DNA of 64,000 nucleotides, taken from Coxiella sp. RIFCSPHIGHO2_12_FULL_42_15 (lineage in GTDB: Bacteria > Pseudomonadota > Gammaproteobacteria > Coxiellales > Coxiellaceae). The stretch lies in NCBI GenBank assembly GCA_001797285.1, contig MGOZ01000041.1, forward strand, positions 86,911-150,910, given 5' to 3'. A model generated the notes under the pieces. That model had not been told where the DNA came from, did not search any database, and was given only the letters and a program-made list of their open reading frames with translations. Positions 29,201 to 36,264 of the stretch are shown piece after piece (position 1 is the stretch's first letter; every line of letters begins with the position of its first letter). A program made the translations under genes and the position numbers.

Positions 29201-30318
29201 ATAATAAAAATATTTTTATACCGCTTTAAAGACCTTTGTTCTGAAATAATTCTAAATGAAGTGCGAAAAGCATGATTATTCACCGAGTTTTTATTTTTTC
29301 CCTCATCAAAATCTAAACCAGAAAAGCATTCTTTTTGACGCAAAGAAGTATAATCACAACTTAATTTTCCCACATAAGAATTAAAATCTTTACGGTTTTT
29401 CCTTAGGAAATCAAGGTCACTATTTTGGTTTTTATGCCATTGCTGTAGAAATTCCTCTTCAAAATATCCTCCATTCAAAAAACATTTCATATAATAATCG
29501 AGAAAACTAATCACTTTTCCAACTAACGTGTCTTGATAAACTGGATGAATCACGGCATAGTTCACATGATCGGTATTAAAATGCAAACTAAAAAAAGGAA
29601 AAGTGTTATGTAAAAAAATTCCATTGGCAAGTTCACGCAAAATCTTCTGTAATTCTGCATTACTAAAAGGCATTTTTCCGCTCTGATCCGCTAAACAAAA
29701 AATGGCGGTATCCGACAACACGTCTTCAATATTCTCATTTAAACCCTCAATAAGACTCACAGCAGTAGCCACACCTCCAATCTCTCCATGATCTCCTTTT
29801 TTTGCTGTGATTCTATCATTTGGATGAATGCTGTTATAAGAAGATACTAAACCTGTATCACGAACGACGTTTTTAAAAGCGCCATAATCAAAATTTGAAG
29901 GATAACCCAATTGACAATGAACTTTCGTATAAATTTCAAAAAAATTTTTGGCTTTATTCCGCAACGCCTCTTTAGTCAAAGCAGTTGCTTGCGATGAATC
30001 ATAATATCCGCTGGATTTCATTTTCTCTGGAAATGGATTACGGTAGCATGAATAATGATGATCAAGATAGTTAGCCGTTCCAGAGATTAAATGCGGCAAT
30101 GCGTAAAAAGGCCCCTTAAAAAAATCCACATATACACCACAAGCATGCAGGCTATAAGAAATAGGGCCCGCCATTTTCGCAATAGGTTTAAAAATGGCAA
30201 CTTTCTCTGCCATTTCATGAAGAACATTTTTTTCTCTCTCCTCATCGTATTGAAATTTTGGTATGTTTTTGGAAAGTAATTTATATCGTTTATTAATTTG
30301 ATCGATATCATCACGCAT
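23224..30318 (-). CDS. Giant coiled-coil/ankyrin-repeat protein
   Basis: The 2364-residue protein has no signal peptide. Residues 1-600 form an N-terminal region of unknown fold with a conserved-looking stretch at 240-285 (FPFFSLHF, SFLDYYMKCFLNGGYF) and a proline-rich spacer at 460-480. Residues about 605-745 are Lys/Glu-rich coiled coil. Residues 745-920 are a second unknown domain. From about 925 to 2335 run well over twenty ankyrin repeats (for example GNLPIHIAARNGN, DGYTPLLFAASSGH, DGWTPLHSAMYYGD), with a degenerate stretch near 1190-1560. Ankyrin arrays bind proteins, and those of intracellular bacteria often target host proteins. The gene starts 9 bases after the SecA-like gene, so both are one operon. 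The last residues (from about YPVACHG) and the stop are encoded by the R5 repeat. Confidence 0.85.
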   Translation of the reverse strand: MRDDIDQINKRYKLLSKNIPKFQYDEEREKNVLHEMAEKVAIFKPIAKMAGPISYSLHACGVYVDFFKGPFYALPHLISGTANYLDHHYSCYRNPFPEKMKSSGYYDSSQATALTKEALRNKAKNFFEIYTKVHCQLGYPSNFDYGAFKNVVRDTGLVSSYNSIHPNDRITAKKGDHGEIGGVATAVSLIEGLNENIEDVLSDTAIFCLADQSGKMPFSNAELQKILRELANGIFLHNTFPFFSLHFNTDHVNYAVIHPVYQDTLVGKVISFLDYYMKCFLNGGYFEEEFLQQWHKNQNSDLDFLRKNRKDFNSYVGKLSCDYTSLRQKECFSGLDFDEGKNKNSVNNHAFRTSFRIISEQRSLKRYKNIFIIDPAFSVEHDIELWPEYKEFLERYYKENGKYPDDYLTLLALYEEAARDIHDIMPTLPMFHDYFQMLGVISFFSYYFSTLKEMGKIPSLEKIPLQKNEPVPPVFPPIPVRYYQFHPIKIVLRKVFNQLVNKSKAKFNVWLSEALDKPEMAFPSDLYHSLSEVLKVYIVKQFPLNAEIESDDFIHRSHDALMQSLLKDYVRKLLAEFHQSYSECMTKILEEIKNQLGCEIKLISSRKLREKIVEMKNSFSANITELKEKMNAGKALEGKLIQKISLEGKKLISQEHEKLDQQRKKIINKITQEIEENKKNELKKIPHQQHKNQGVIDFLKSCDNEKNKIIINITNETKKLKDKITEEIQEKNVKILLEVKEFYMSSITQMEIQLSDISLIFIDSENNDFLEKKYPYIAGDHNRVVGGCSIRFTSLAVKTIHHPIQMNSTIASVANHAPAETFSEAYYNGQKYAVFKLNIKDKPAYSPFEYSELINRSGSVSDTMSVEDTNAFSELLLNFPDRKLKFNAKARDIGGQTLIHYSVGLFQPDQGNRHLLQKLSQNDFGVYWVADQRGNLPIHIAARNGNVDAVDYIIAQVPNCKDAINQDGYTPLLFAASSGHQRVVECLVNANVNVNLRLPNGLFALYLAIQNQHHETACYLIKKSCNIHFLMENGSNTLHLAIDTQQSNVALALIQAGIDVTHKRRSDGFSALHNAAANGLNDVCEVLVTKMDVNTPLDSGKTALHFATLYSHFETVRCLVEANPAANINAEACDGETPLMVAIRNGDVEIATYLSEHPEIHLQNKQGKPILTLAAQLGLFEIIDSCFIRKNGKTPDQEILYCLLKAGEYRRYRALSEKYKIDHNLIYNNMTSLDVVAWYGHILLMDYLLEKKVSFTLDKKHISLIELAVKANHIGYLRTFSKNHLNIETQKRLLEIAAENGSEECLSFLLKEMEEEKTDPLLLVAALKSGESNIIDLILKHIKNINLPLDDNGNMAIHIVVQMGFIHLVDFLKSRGALFDEKNKHSQDIFYFVLRNKDSKFFKKLLTIIPEEKWPADLGNHVKKANSNACSSVWKEFSKKQGIEKPIKDGKIYLTKILEERKHVLVKALEESDHVTFRKMTEDPYFVNAARYRYQGEELPLLHLIFVKQIEWAIPVMLEQKADILIRDKNGRTIMHRIHDRDQLTWIDKYFGSFKKALLMSETKEGFTFFDVSAYLSQKELMGDLEKNYPADFQNQCGDSLLHSAVRSNNLKLTQNYLNLIKIDSVNHRRQTPLMISATDKNNQLLPLLLSNGANPDILDIEKNSAFHIALLKKNKEAAFQLLITTRCFQQKNRDGNTPLMLATIQGDVTMVKLLVNRVSDTSMVNFQGFNVLHLAALYGHIDLIKLFIKYGYKIDVSQEAAVGYTPLQLAAQQGHLTVFAVLLEAGADPIKKNNQNMSALEYAIFSNQKEMNSFLMELGTFDDIAYEADLFFSAVASDNVDVVSHKLLTGQMINTLQSDNRNALHIASIHHATKVTALLLEQGIQIDLVASDGNTPLHDAAKNNAINIIKQLCELKVNINQPNNEDQTALHLAAMAGHYPAMLQLMKTSTSADITLRDKKGFTAAQLSFIHGHMNIVKFLIVMGDRSLSSKEVVSLSAYVKNKINVYQNDLIYFESCWVKVKLTQKTEFDAMLQMAIYLNEIDVLRLLISKNPSYFNTEKYTLFSLSVKHGNQEMISYLASLGVTINSCLHMAIQKNRLEDVKLLIEAGAELMLPNQEGYPPLNLAVIYSNEEMVSYLLSKGASIESKRICNSTTVLHHAISYKRSLVGMLKILLDSGANINASDTDGWTPLHSAMYYGDDVQVQFLLDNGALIVKNKNGHFPYEVSLSSRQKDQSESYNKAKALIQAIDEQGHNVSKYAWPKGHDILTDPNVRESKTCYNWTPLHVAVHHGDWRMVQALLNNGALMLKDKSGRFPYEVHLWRRYENCPEGHDKAKALIHSYPVACHGYFTRGVSQGERAFAP

Positions 30319-30327
30319 GATTTAACC

Positions 30328-33261
30328 TTAAACTTTGTTGCTTTGGACGTTGGTATTGATTTTCTCATCGAAAACTTCTGGTTCTTTAAATAAAATATAG
30401 GGATTTTTTGATGAATGTGATTGAACTATAAAATACCGCCTGACTCCATTTTCCCACTGTGAATAAAATTCTTTATTGACGGGTTTTATTTTGAATACTT
30501 CATCAGAATTATTCGCTAACAACGTTTTCAGAAAATCAATAAACCCTTGTACTGGATTTTCAAAACACCCGCGTAAATTTTCAGTAATAAATCGATGGAA
30601 TTTTTCGAACAAAATAGCTTCATCATTCTCTAGCATAGCGCACTCATCACTGATACGACTGAAAAAAATAGCCCATTCCTGCAAAAGGATGCGAAAATAT
30701 TTTTTCTGCGTCATAGTTAGAAAAACATCCCAATCAACTTTCTCCCCATTGAATTGTTGTTGAAGCAAGGACTTTGCCTGATTACAAAGATTAAATAAAA
30801 AGGGATTAGAGCACGGCGGTTTGTGATCAGTTGACTTCTTTTTTATTGCGTAGCATAATTCTGACAATGCCTTAAGGTCCAGTGATTTTAATTCTTCACG
30901 ACAAAATTCCAACAGCTGAGTAAATTGATTTAATATACGATGTTGAGACATGTCGATTTTAGAACGTTTGATGCGCTCTAATGATAATGCCTCTATTTGC
31001 AAACAACGCTGCTTTTTTAACTGATCCAGCTCTCTTTCATTATCGTTATTTCTAATCAGCCATGGCCGAATTTTTTCATCCTCTTGACAAAGAATGAGGT
31101 GACTACTACCGGGTTGTCCTTGCCGCGCACAACGCCCTACTCCTTGATCTTCTACACGTTTGTTGACTGGATAAAAAGTAAAAATAACATGTAAGCCTCC
31201 ATTTTTTCTGCTTTTTGAGCTTAAAATAATATCCGTACCACGTCCAGCCGTATTCGTCGCTAAAGTAATCATAGCGGGACAACCTGCTAAAGCCACAAGG
31301 TATTCCTCCTCTTCAGCTTGCACTTCATTGATCAACTGAAAACGAAGTCTTTTTTCTTCAAGAAAATCAGCAAATTGTTTGGATTTTTTAATGGTATCGA
31401 ATAAAACAAGAATGGGACGAGCTTGTTTTTGAATAGCGAAAATATTTTCTAAAATAGCCTGGTTGTGTTGTTCTTTACTTAACAATAGACTTACTGGAAT
31501 GGCGCAACGCTGACTGGGATGATGCACAGGCACATCAAAAGTGTCCACCTGATAAAGTAACTTAATTTCCTTCCGCTCTTGATCTTCCCCGATGGTTCCC
31601 GTTAACCCATATATTTTTTTATAATAATTAAAAAATGCTGGATGAGACATAGACGCCACCGTAAGGCTTTCATTTCCAGGAGGTAGACCATTCAGCAATT
31701 CAACGCATTCATGCACCCCATGACTCCAACGACTGTGCTCGCTGCTTAAGCGTCCAGTATTCGCATAATCTACAATAACAATGTAATTCTTTTCATGGAT
31801 GGATTTAACCACATAATGCTCATCTCGCTTATAATGCAGCGCAGTTTCTGCGGATTGTATCCACTTTTTCAGTTGAGCATCATCAATGATTTTGATTTCT
31901 TCTTTATATTTTCCTTCTAAATATTCGCTTAAAAAAAATCTTAACTCCTTCACAAAGCCCATGTTCTTCTTGACAAAATCCAGCAATGGTTGATAAATCC
32001 AATTCATTGCGATGGGAGGAGACAGCGCTATTCGTGCTGAATTTAGCGCCGTATCCAAAAAAAGATTATCCACCTCATCAACAATCACCACATCGGTTAA
32101 GCGTTTTTGTAAAATTCCATTTATCGTTGTATAACGCTGACCTGCATCCCAAATACTTTCTCTTAGCATCGAAAACTCAAAATCATAGTTGGTTCCATAC
32201 AGTATTTGAGCATTAAAATGCTGTTTTTCAGGCTGATCGTAACAAATGTGCGAACTTGTCATCCCCAATGCGGTAAATAAAGGAGAATATTTTTTTTGAT
32301 CCCGCATTGCCAAATAGTGCGAAGGAGTAACCACATCCACGCATTGATTAAGCAACGCCGAATAAACAGCGAGCATCGCTACAATAGTAGATTTTCCTTC
32401 TCCCGTTTTTATCTGAGCAATCCGACCTTTTGCTTTATCTGGAATTCGTAAAAGCGCCAGCAGAGCTAATATTTGCGTATTGTAGGGGTAAAGGTGGTAA
32501 AGGTGGTATATTATCTGTCGTAAAGCAGCAATAACACCGCACATAACTATCCGTTGATGAGGGTCTTTTTGTAACAAGATCACATTTGTTCGGGCGGCTT
32601 CCGCAACTTGAGGCAAGGTAAAGGATTTTAGCGATTGTTCTTGTTTTTTAACATTAAGATAATCTTCGTGGAGCTGTTTAACCTCCTGTTCCGTTAGTGG
32701 AAATTCTACGGAGTCTCCTTTCCTACCCCAGCGAGTCAAGACTTCTTCAATTTTTTCCTCCTGAAAATTTTTAAAATTAATTTCAGAAAATATCCGATCT
32801 AATTCTAAAATTACCTGATTAAAATCAGGTAAATATTTTTTTAACACCTCCTCGCTATTAATTTCCTCTTTTAATTGGATGAGGAATTGGCATATTTTAA
32901 TATAATCACTGAGCTTTATTTTTTCCAATTTGGATTCAAATAATAATCTAAATGAACCTACTCCTACTTCATTTTTAAGCCGATAGGAAAAATCAATATA
33001 GGCCTCAATTTCTCTCGCTTTCCATGCAGCGTTAAGACAAGCTAAAAAACAAGACGCTATTATAATTTTTTCATCTGAGTTTATTTTCAATTTATCGAGT
33101 AGATAAAAAAAATTAAACGCCTCAGGATGATTTTCATCAGCCCCACCTGATGGAACTAAGCTCCCAATATAAAGCAATGCATTAGCTCTATATTTCACAT
33201 AATCAAATATAGAATTGAGCTTTTCCAAAGTAAGTATTGCTGATTCGCTACGATTTTTCAT
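30328..33261 (-). CDS. SecA-like DEAD ATPase (not canonical SecA)
   Basis: The 977-residue protein has a SecA-type motor placed after about 270 residues of unrelated N-terminal sequence. Motifs are Walker A KTGEGKST (285-292), DEVDNL (395-400), NTGRLS with RWSHGVHECVEL (501-522), YGLTGT (551-556), ATNTAGRGTDI (668-678) and GRCARQGQPGSS (709-720). These match SecA motifs in order. The region between DEVD and TGT is shorter than in SecA, and the C-terminal zinc-binding tail is missing. It is therefore a SecA-related ATPase and not the housekeeping translocase. It is transcribed with the giant ankyrin gene, 9 bases downstream. A joint role, for example ATP-driven remodelling or delivery of the ankyrin protein, is inference. 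Confidence 0.85.
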   Translation of the reverse strand: MKNRSESAILTLEKLNSIFDYVKYRANALLYIGSLVPSGGADENHPEAFNFFYLLDKLKINSDEKIIIASCFLACLNAAWKAREIEAYIDFSYRLKNEVGVGSFRLLFESKLEKIKLSDYIKICQFLIQLKEEINSEEVLKKYLPDFNQVILELDRIFSEINFKNFQEEKIEEVLTRWGRKGDSVEFPLTEQEVKQLHEDYLNVKKQEQSLKSFTLPQVAEAARTNVILLQKDPHQRIVMCGVIAALRQIIYHLYHLYPYNTQILALLALLRIPDKAKGRIAQIKTGEGKSTIVAMLAVYSALLNQCVDVVTPSHYLAMRDQKKYSPLFTALGMTSSHICYDQPEKQHFNAQILYGTNYDFEFSMLRESIWDAGQRYTTINGILQKRLTDVVIVDEVDNLFLDTALNSARIALSPPIAMNWIYQPLLDFVKKNMGFVKELRFFLSEYLEGKYKEEIKIIDDAQLKKWIQSAETALHYKRDEHYVVKSIHEKNYIVIVDYANTGRLSSEHSRWSHGVHECVELLNGLPPGNESLTVASMSHPAFFNYYKKIYGLTGTIGEDQERKEIKLLYQVDTFDVPVHHPSQRCAIPVSLLLSKEQHNQAILENIFAIQKQARPILVLFDTIKKSKQFADFLEEKRLRFQLINEVQAEEEEYLVALAGCPAMITLATNTAGRGTDIILSSKSRKNGGLHVIFTFYPVNKRVEDQGVGRCARQGQPGSSHLILCQEDEKIRPWLIRNNDNERELDQLKKQRCLQIEALSLERIKRSKIDMSQHRILNQFTQLLEFCREELKSLDLKALSELCYAIKKKSTDHKPPCSNPFLFNLCNQAKSLLQQQFNGEKVDWDVFLTMTQKKYFRILLQEWAIFFSRISDECAMLENDEAILFEKFHRFITENLRGCFENPVQGFIDFLKTLLANNSDEVFKIKPVNKEFYSQWENGVRRYFIVQSHSSKNPYILFKEPEVFDEKINTNVQSNKV

Positions 33262-33300
33262 ATTAACTCACTTTAAAATGAATTTGGGGAATCGCTGACA

Positions 33301-33361
33301 AAAGGCCTTCCCGTTGGCGGCACACCGGCCATCGCAGTTCGATGTAAAATATCCAGGTTAA
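33301..33361. repeat. R1 half copy (right half)
   Basis: This matches the last 55-60 bases of R1 (GGCCTTCCCGTTGGCGGCAC to AAATATCCAGG) and lies upstream of the SecA-like gene. The left half is missing. Confidence 0.75.
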
Positions 33362-33445
33362 GGTTCTGTCGTAAATTTTTCATTGCCCGCTCAGCAGTTT
33401 ACTGAAAAATTGCTAAAACGCACTGTATGAAGGTGAGACATCATA

Positions 33446-33474
33446 CCCGTGGCAAGCCACGGGATATGAGTGAA
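33446..33474. repeat. R5 hairpin fragment
   Basis: CCCGTGGC-AA-GCCACGGG followed by ATATGAGTGAAT is nearly identical to 23272-23300. It lies just downstream of rplI and may act as an mRNA 3' hairpin. Confidence 0.6.
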
Positions 33475-33482
33475 TAAATGGG

Positions 33483-33932
33483 CTAAGCTTCCACTTCAAC
33501 AATAACTTTTACGGTTATGGTGACTGAAGTATGTAAAAATAGATCAACTTCATGCTCGCCCGTTTGACGTAGTGGGCCATTCGGTAATTTAACTTCATTT
33601 TTATGCAGTTCAAGATGTGCTTTTTCAACCGCTTCTACTATTTCACGCGCACCAATCGAACCAAATAATTTACCTTCTTCAGATGCTTTAGCCGCAATGG
33701 TAATGGTAAGCTGCTGTAATTTTTCAGCACGTTGTTGCGCTGACGCCAATTTTTCCGCTTCTTTTTTCTCAAGTTCAGCACGCAGCTTTTCAACTGCTTT
33801 GATGTTTTCTTCTGTTGCGCGCACTGCTTTTCCATAAGGAATTAAAAAATTACGCCCAAAACCAGGCTTGACCGTAACAACTTCACCAATATTCCCTAAG
33901 TTAGATACGTTTTCCTTTAAAATAAGTCTCAT
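33483..33932 (-). CDS. rplI: Ribosomal protein bL9
   Basis: The start is ATG 33932, giving MRLILKENVSNLG, the normal L9 N-terminus; upstream in-frame codons lie inside the preceding gene. The 149-residue length is typical. The N-terminal RNA-binding domain (VTVKPGFGRNFLIPYGKA), the long connecting helix and the C-terminal domain are all present. ATG overlaps the preceding stop (ATGA). It is the last gene of the rpsF-rpsR operon. Confidence 0.97.
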   Translation of the reverse strand: MRLILKENVSNLGNIGEVVTVKPGFGRNFLIPYGKAVRATEENIKAVEKLRAELEKKEAEKLASAQQRAEKLQQLTITIAAKASEEGKLFGSIGAREIVEAVEKAHLELHKNEVKLPNGPLRQTGEHEVDLFLHTSVTITVKVIVEVEA

Positions 33933-34846
33933 GAGTTCACCCTCTTTATTCGTAAAAAATGCCATTTGCGAAAGTTAATCCAACTATCGACAAAACCAAC
34001 CAACGCCAAAGAAATCAAAAGATATCTTGGCAAAAATAATAAAATCATCACGGCCGTGAGCAGCAATACAAATCGCCAGTATTTATGAGACTGATTAATC
34101 ATGTTCAAATAAATCAGCATGCTAAATCCTGCGAAAACAAACGGTAATATGGCCACCTGTGATAATGACACCAACCAGTTAATTTTCCAAGTAAACATAG
34201 CGATCACAACCAGTGCTGAAAACACCGCCAAAATACGACTCACCCGTATACTATAAAATTCAATACGTTTTTCCCCGGCGGCTGCAATCAACTTGAGTTG
34301 CCACAATCGTGCCAACATGACGCAGATAATCGAAAACAGCGCAAAAACCGTATATAAACTTCCGAGCAAGTATGCGGCTATTTTTCCTAACGCTTCTTTC
34401 ACCGGAGCCAAATCAGACTGCACCGCGTGCTGCAAATTTTCAAGAATGATGCGTTGCAATCCATCCGCAATCACCGCTAGCAAAGGCGAAGGCAAAAGAT
34501 GAATGGCTAACACAACGATAACACCCATCGCTGCCGCCAATTCTAAGATGCGCGACCAACTGCGCGTTAAACGCAGCAAACTTGAAAATCCCCACCCAAA
34601 AACACCAGTAATAAAAGCAACATCATAAGGGATTGCCATTGCAGGTGATTTCCAAGTAGCTGCTGCCGCAGGCAAAATCGCCCACGCCAAAACACCCAGT
34701 CCTTTTAAAGCACCATGATGCAACGTGACTAAAATCAAAATAATCACTGCACTCGCGTCTAAAGGCCAAGGCAATAACATGCATGCCAATGTGATCAAAC
34801 TGGCACGCAGGTTATTTGCTAATAAATATTGTCCGATTTTTTGCAT
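33929..34846 (-). CDS. DUF2232/YybS-like membrane protein
   Basis: The 305-residue inner-membrane protein has about eight hydrophobic segments spread over its length. It sits between rpsR and rplI, the place where several gammaproteobacteria (Legionellales, pseudomonads) carry a DUF2232 gene. The pattern agrees with that family, but I assign it mainly from topology and position. Function is unknown. Its stop overlaps the rplI start. Confidence 0.75.
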   Translation of the reverse strand: MQKIGQYLLANNLRASLITLACMLLPWPLDASAVIILILVTLHHGALKGLGVLAWAILPAAAATWKSPAMAIPYDVAFITGVFGWGFSSLLRLTRSWSRILELAAAMGVIVVLAIHLLPSPLLAVIADGLQRIILENLQHAVQSDLAPVKEALGKIAAYLLGSLYTVFALFSIICVMLARLWQLKLIAAAGEKRIEFYSIRVSRILAVFSALVVIAMFTWKINWLVSLSQVAILPFVFAGFSMLIYLNMINQSHKYWRFVLLLTAVMILLFLPRYLLISLALVGFVDSWINFRKWHFLRIKRVNS

Positions 34847-34887
34847 GAGATCTCACCGGATTGATCGTGCACAGGCACGACCCAGGT

Positions 34888-35115
34888 TTATTTATGGGTA
34901 TCGCAATACGGTAATAATGCTAAATAACGCGCCAACTTAATGGCTTTGGCCAATTGGCGTTGGTATTTAGCGCTGGTCCCCGTAATACGGCTTGGCACAA
35001 TGCGTCCAGATTCCATAATGTAGTCTTTTAACGTATCGATGTCTTTGTAATCGATTTGTTTTGTGTCTTGCGCTTTGAACGCACAGAATTTTTTACGTCG
35101 AAAATAAGATGCCAT
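34888..35115 (-). CDS. rpsR: Ribosomal protein bS18
   Basis: The 75-residue protein has the typical FRRKKFCAF start, [13 protein letters not shown] and [29 protein letters not shown]. It follows rpsF by 14 bases and binds next to bS6 in the 30S subunit. Confidence 0.98.
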   Translation of the reverse strand: MASYFRRKKFCAFKAQDTKQIDYKDIDTLKDYIMESGRIVPSRITGTSAKYQRQLAKAIKLARYLALLPYCDTHK

Positions 35116-35129
35116 TATTCATTACTCCT

Positions 35130-35528
35130 CTATTGATCTTCTTCAGAAATTTCTTCTTCTATCGCTTCTTCTGCCATTTCTCTTGCAGGGCGACGAGAAG
35201 ATTTCTTTTCACCCGCTTTCATCATAACGGAAGGACCTGTCATTGCTCCATCACGCGCTAAAATTAAATTGCGCAACACAGCATCGTTGTAACGAAACGC
35301 ATTTTCAAGCTCACGCAAATCTTCATCACCACATTCGATATTCATCAAAATGTAATGGGCTTTGTGAACTTTGTTGATTGAATAGGCAAGTTGGCGGCGG
35401 CCCCAATCTTCTAAGCGATGAACTTTACCACTCTCTCGAGTAATGATATTTTGATATCGCTCAATCATCGCCGGTACTTGAGCGCTTTGGTCCGGATGGA
35501 CCATAAAAACAATTTCGTAATGTCTCAT
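35130..35528 (-). CDS. rpsF: Ribosomal protein bS6
   Basis: The start is ATG 35528 with AAGGGGA six bases upstream, giving [14 protein letters not shown], the normal start; the frame is open 42 codons further up without support. The 132-residue product ends in an acidic tail ([12 protein letters not shown]) similar to the glutamate tail of E. coli bS6. It is the first gene of rpsF-rpsR-DUF2232-rplI. Confidence 0.97.
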   Translation of the reverse strand: MRHYEIVFMVHPDQSAQVPAMIERYQNIITRESGKVHRLEDWGRRQLAYSINKVHKAHYILMNIECGDEDLRELENAFRYNDAVLRNLILARDGAMTGPSVMMKAGEKKSSRRPAREMAEEAIEEEISEEDQ

Positions 35529-35635
35529 TAATATCCCCTTTCGGTTTAAACAGCCCCCGAGTAAACCCGTGGAGCAAGGAGTTGTAAAAGCACAATATGT
35601 TATCAGACCTAATCGTAAAAGCAAATAAAGGGCGT

Positions 35636-35831
35636 TAACCCGGATATTTCGCATCGAACTGCGAGGCTCGGTGTGCCGCTTGTCCCTAGACTATAATGGG
35701 GGTAGCCTCCTCAGATTCATGGGGTTGCTGTAAAGCGGGTGACGCGAGGCGGCGCAGGAGACCTTCCCGTTGGCGGCAGGGCACTTCGTGTGGCCGTCAT
35801 CTTCAAAAAGCAACATGAAATATCCAGGGTA
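35636..35831. repeat. R1 repeat with altered centre containing R3 fragment
   Basis: Both R1 ends are present (CCCGGATATTTCGCATCG and CATGAAATATCCAGG). The centre is replaced by unrelated DNA including a piece at 35700-35755 (GGGTAGCCTC, then AAAGCGGGTGACGCGAGGC) shared with R3 at 46585-46731. It fills most of the gap of about 350 bases between rpsF and the next gene; nothing else is seen there. Confidence 0.75.
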
Positions 35832-35876
35832 GGCACTTGTTACATTAAAATGAAATCAACAAGTTGAGAGAGCGCG

Positions 35877-36248
35877 ATGATAATAACGGAAGATTTAGGC
35901 TGCGGTCAGTATCAAATAACATCCTATGACCCCGGTAACATTTGCATTAATAACATAGGTTATACCCAAAATCTGATCATTTTTGAAAACGAACTGATCA
36001 CAAATTGGCGGCCCCAACACCTTGAAGATCTTAATCAAGACGATTTCCGCGAGATTCTCCGTTTGAGGCCTACCATTTTTGTATTAGGAACGGGAGAACA
36101 CTTCAGGATGCCCCCTTCTTCTTTGCTACACTATCTGCAAGAGCATCATATCGGTGTCGAATGTATGCATACCCGAGCCGCATGCCGAACTTTTATGGTA
36201 TTAAGTGCCGAGGGTCGCAAGGTAGCCGCAGCTTTATTATTAAAGTAA
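35877..36248 (+). CDS. Mth938-like (DUF498, NDUFAF3-type) protein
   Basis: The 123-residue protein belongs to the Mth938/Xcc1710 family: central GYTQNLIIF, W in NWRP, PTIFVLGTGEHFR, and GVECMHTRAACRTFMVLSAEGRKVAAALL at the end. Bacterial members have no settled function; mitochondrial relatives help assemble complex I. It stands 16 bases before nadE and is probably co-transcribed. Confidence 0.85.
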   Translation: MIITEDLGCGQYQITSYDPGNICINNIGYTQNLIIFENELITNWRPQHLEDLNQDDFREILRLRPTIFVLGTGEHFRMPPSSLLHYLQEHHIGVECMHTRAACRTFMVLSAEGRKVAAALLLK

Positions 36249-36264
36249 CCCTAAAGAGAAAATC

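Noticed and set aside
30328..33261. Housekeeping SecA
   Set aside because: All SecA ATPase motifs are there, but the 270-residue foreign N-terminus, short middle region and missing zinc tail speak against the general translocase.
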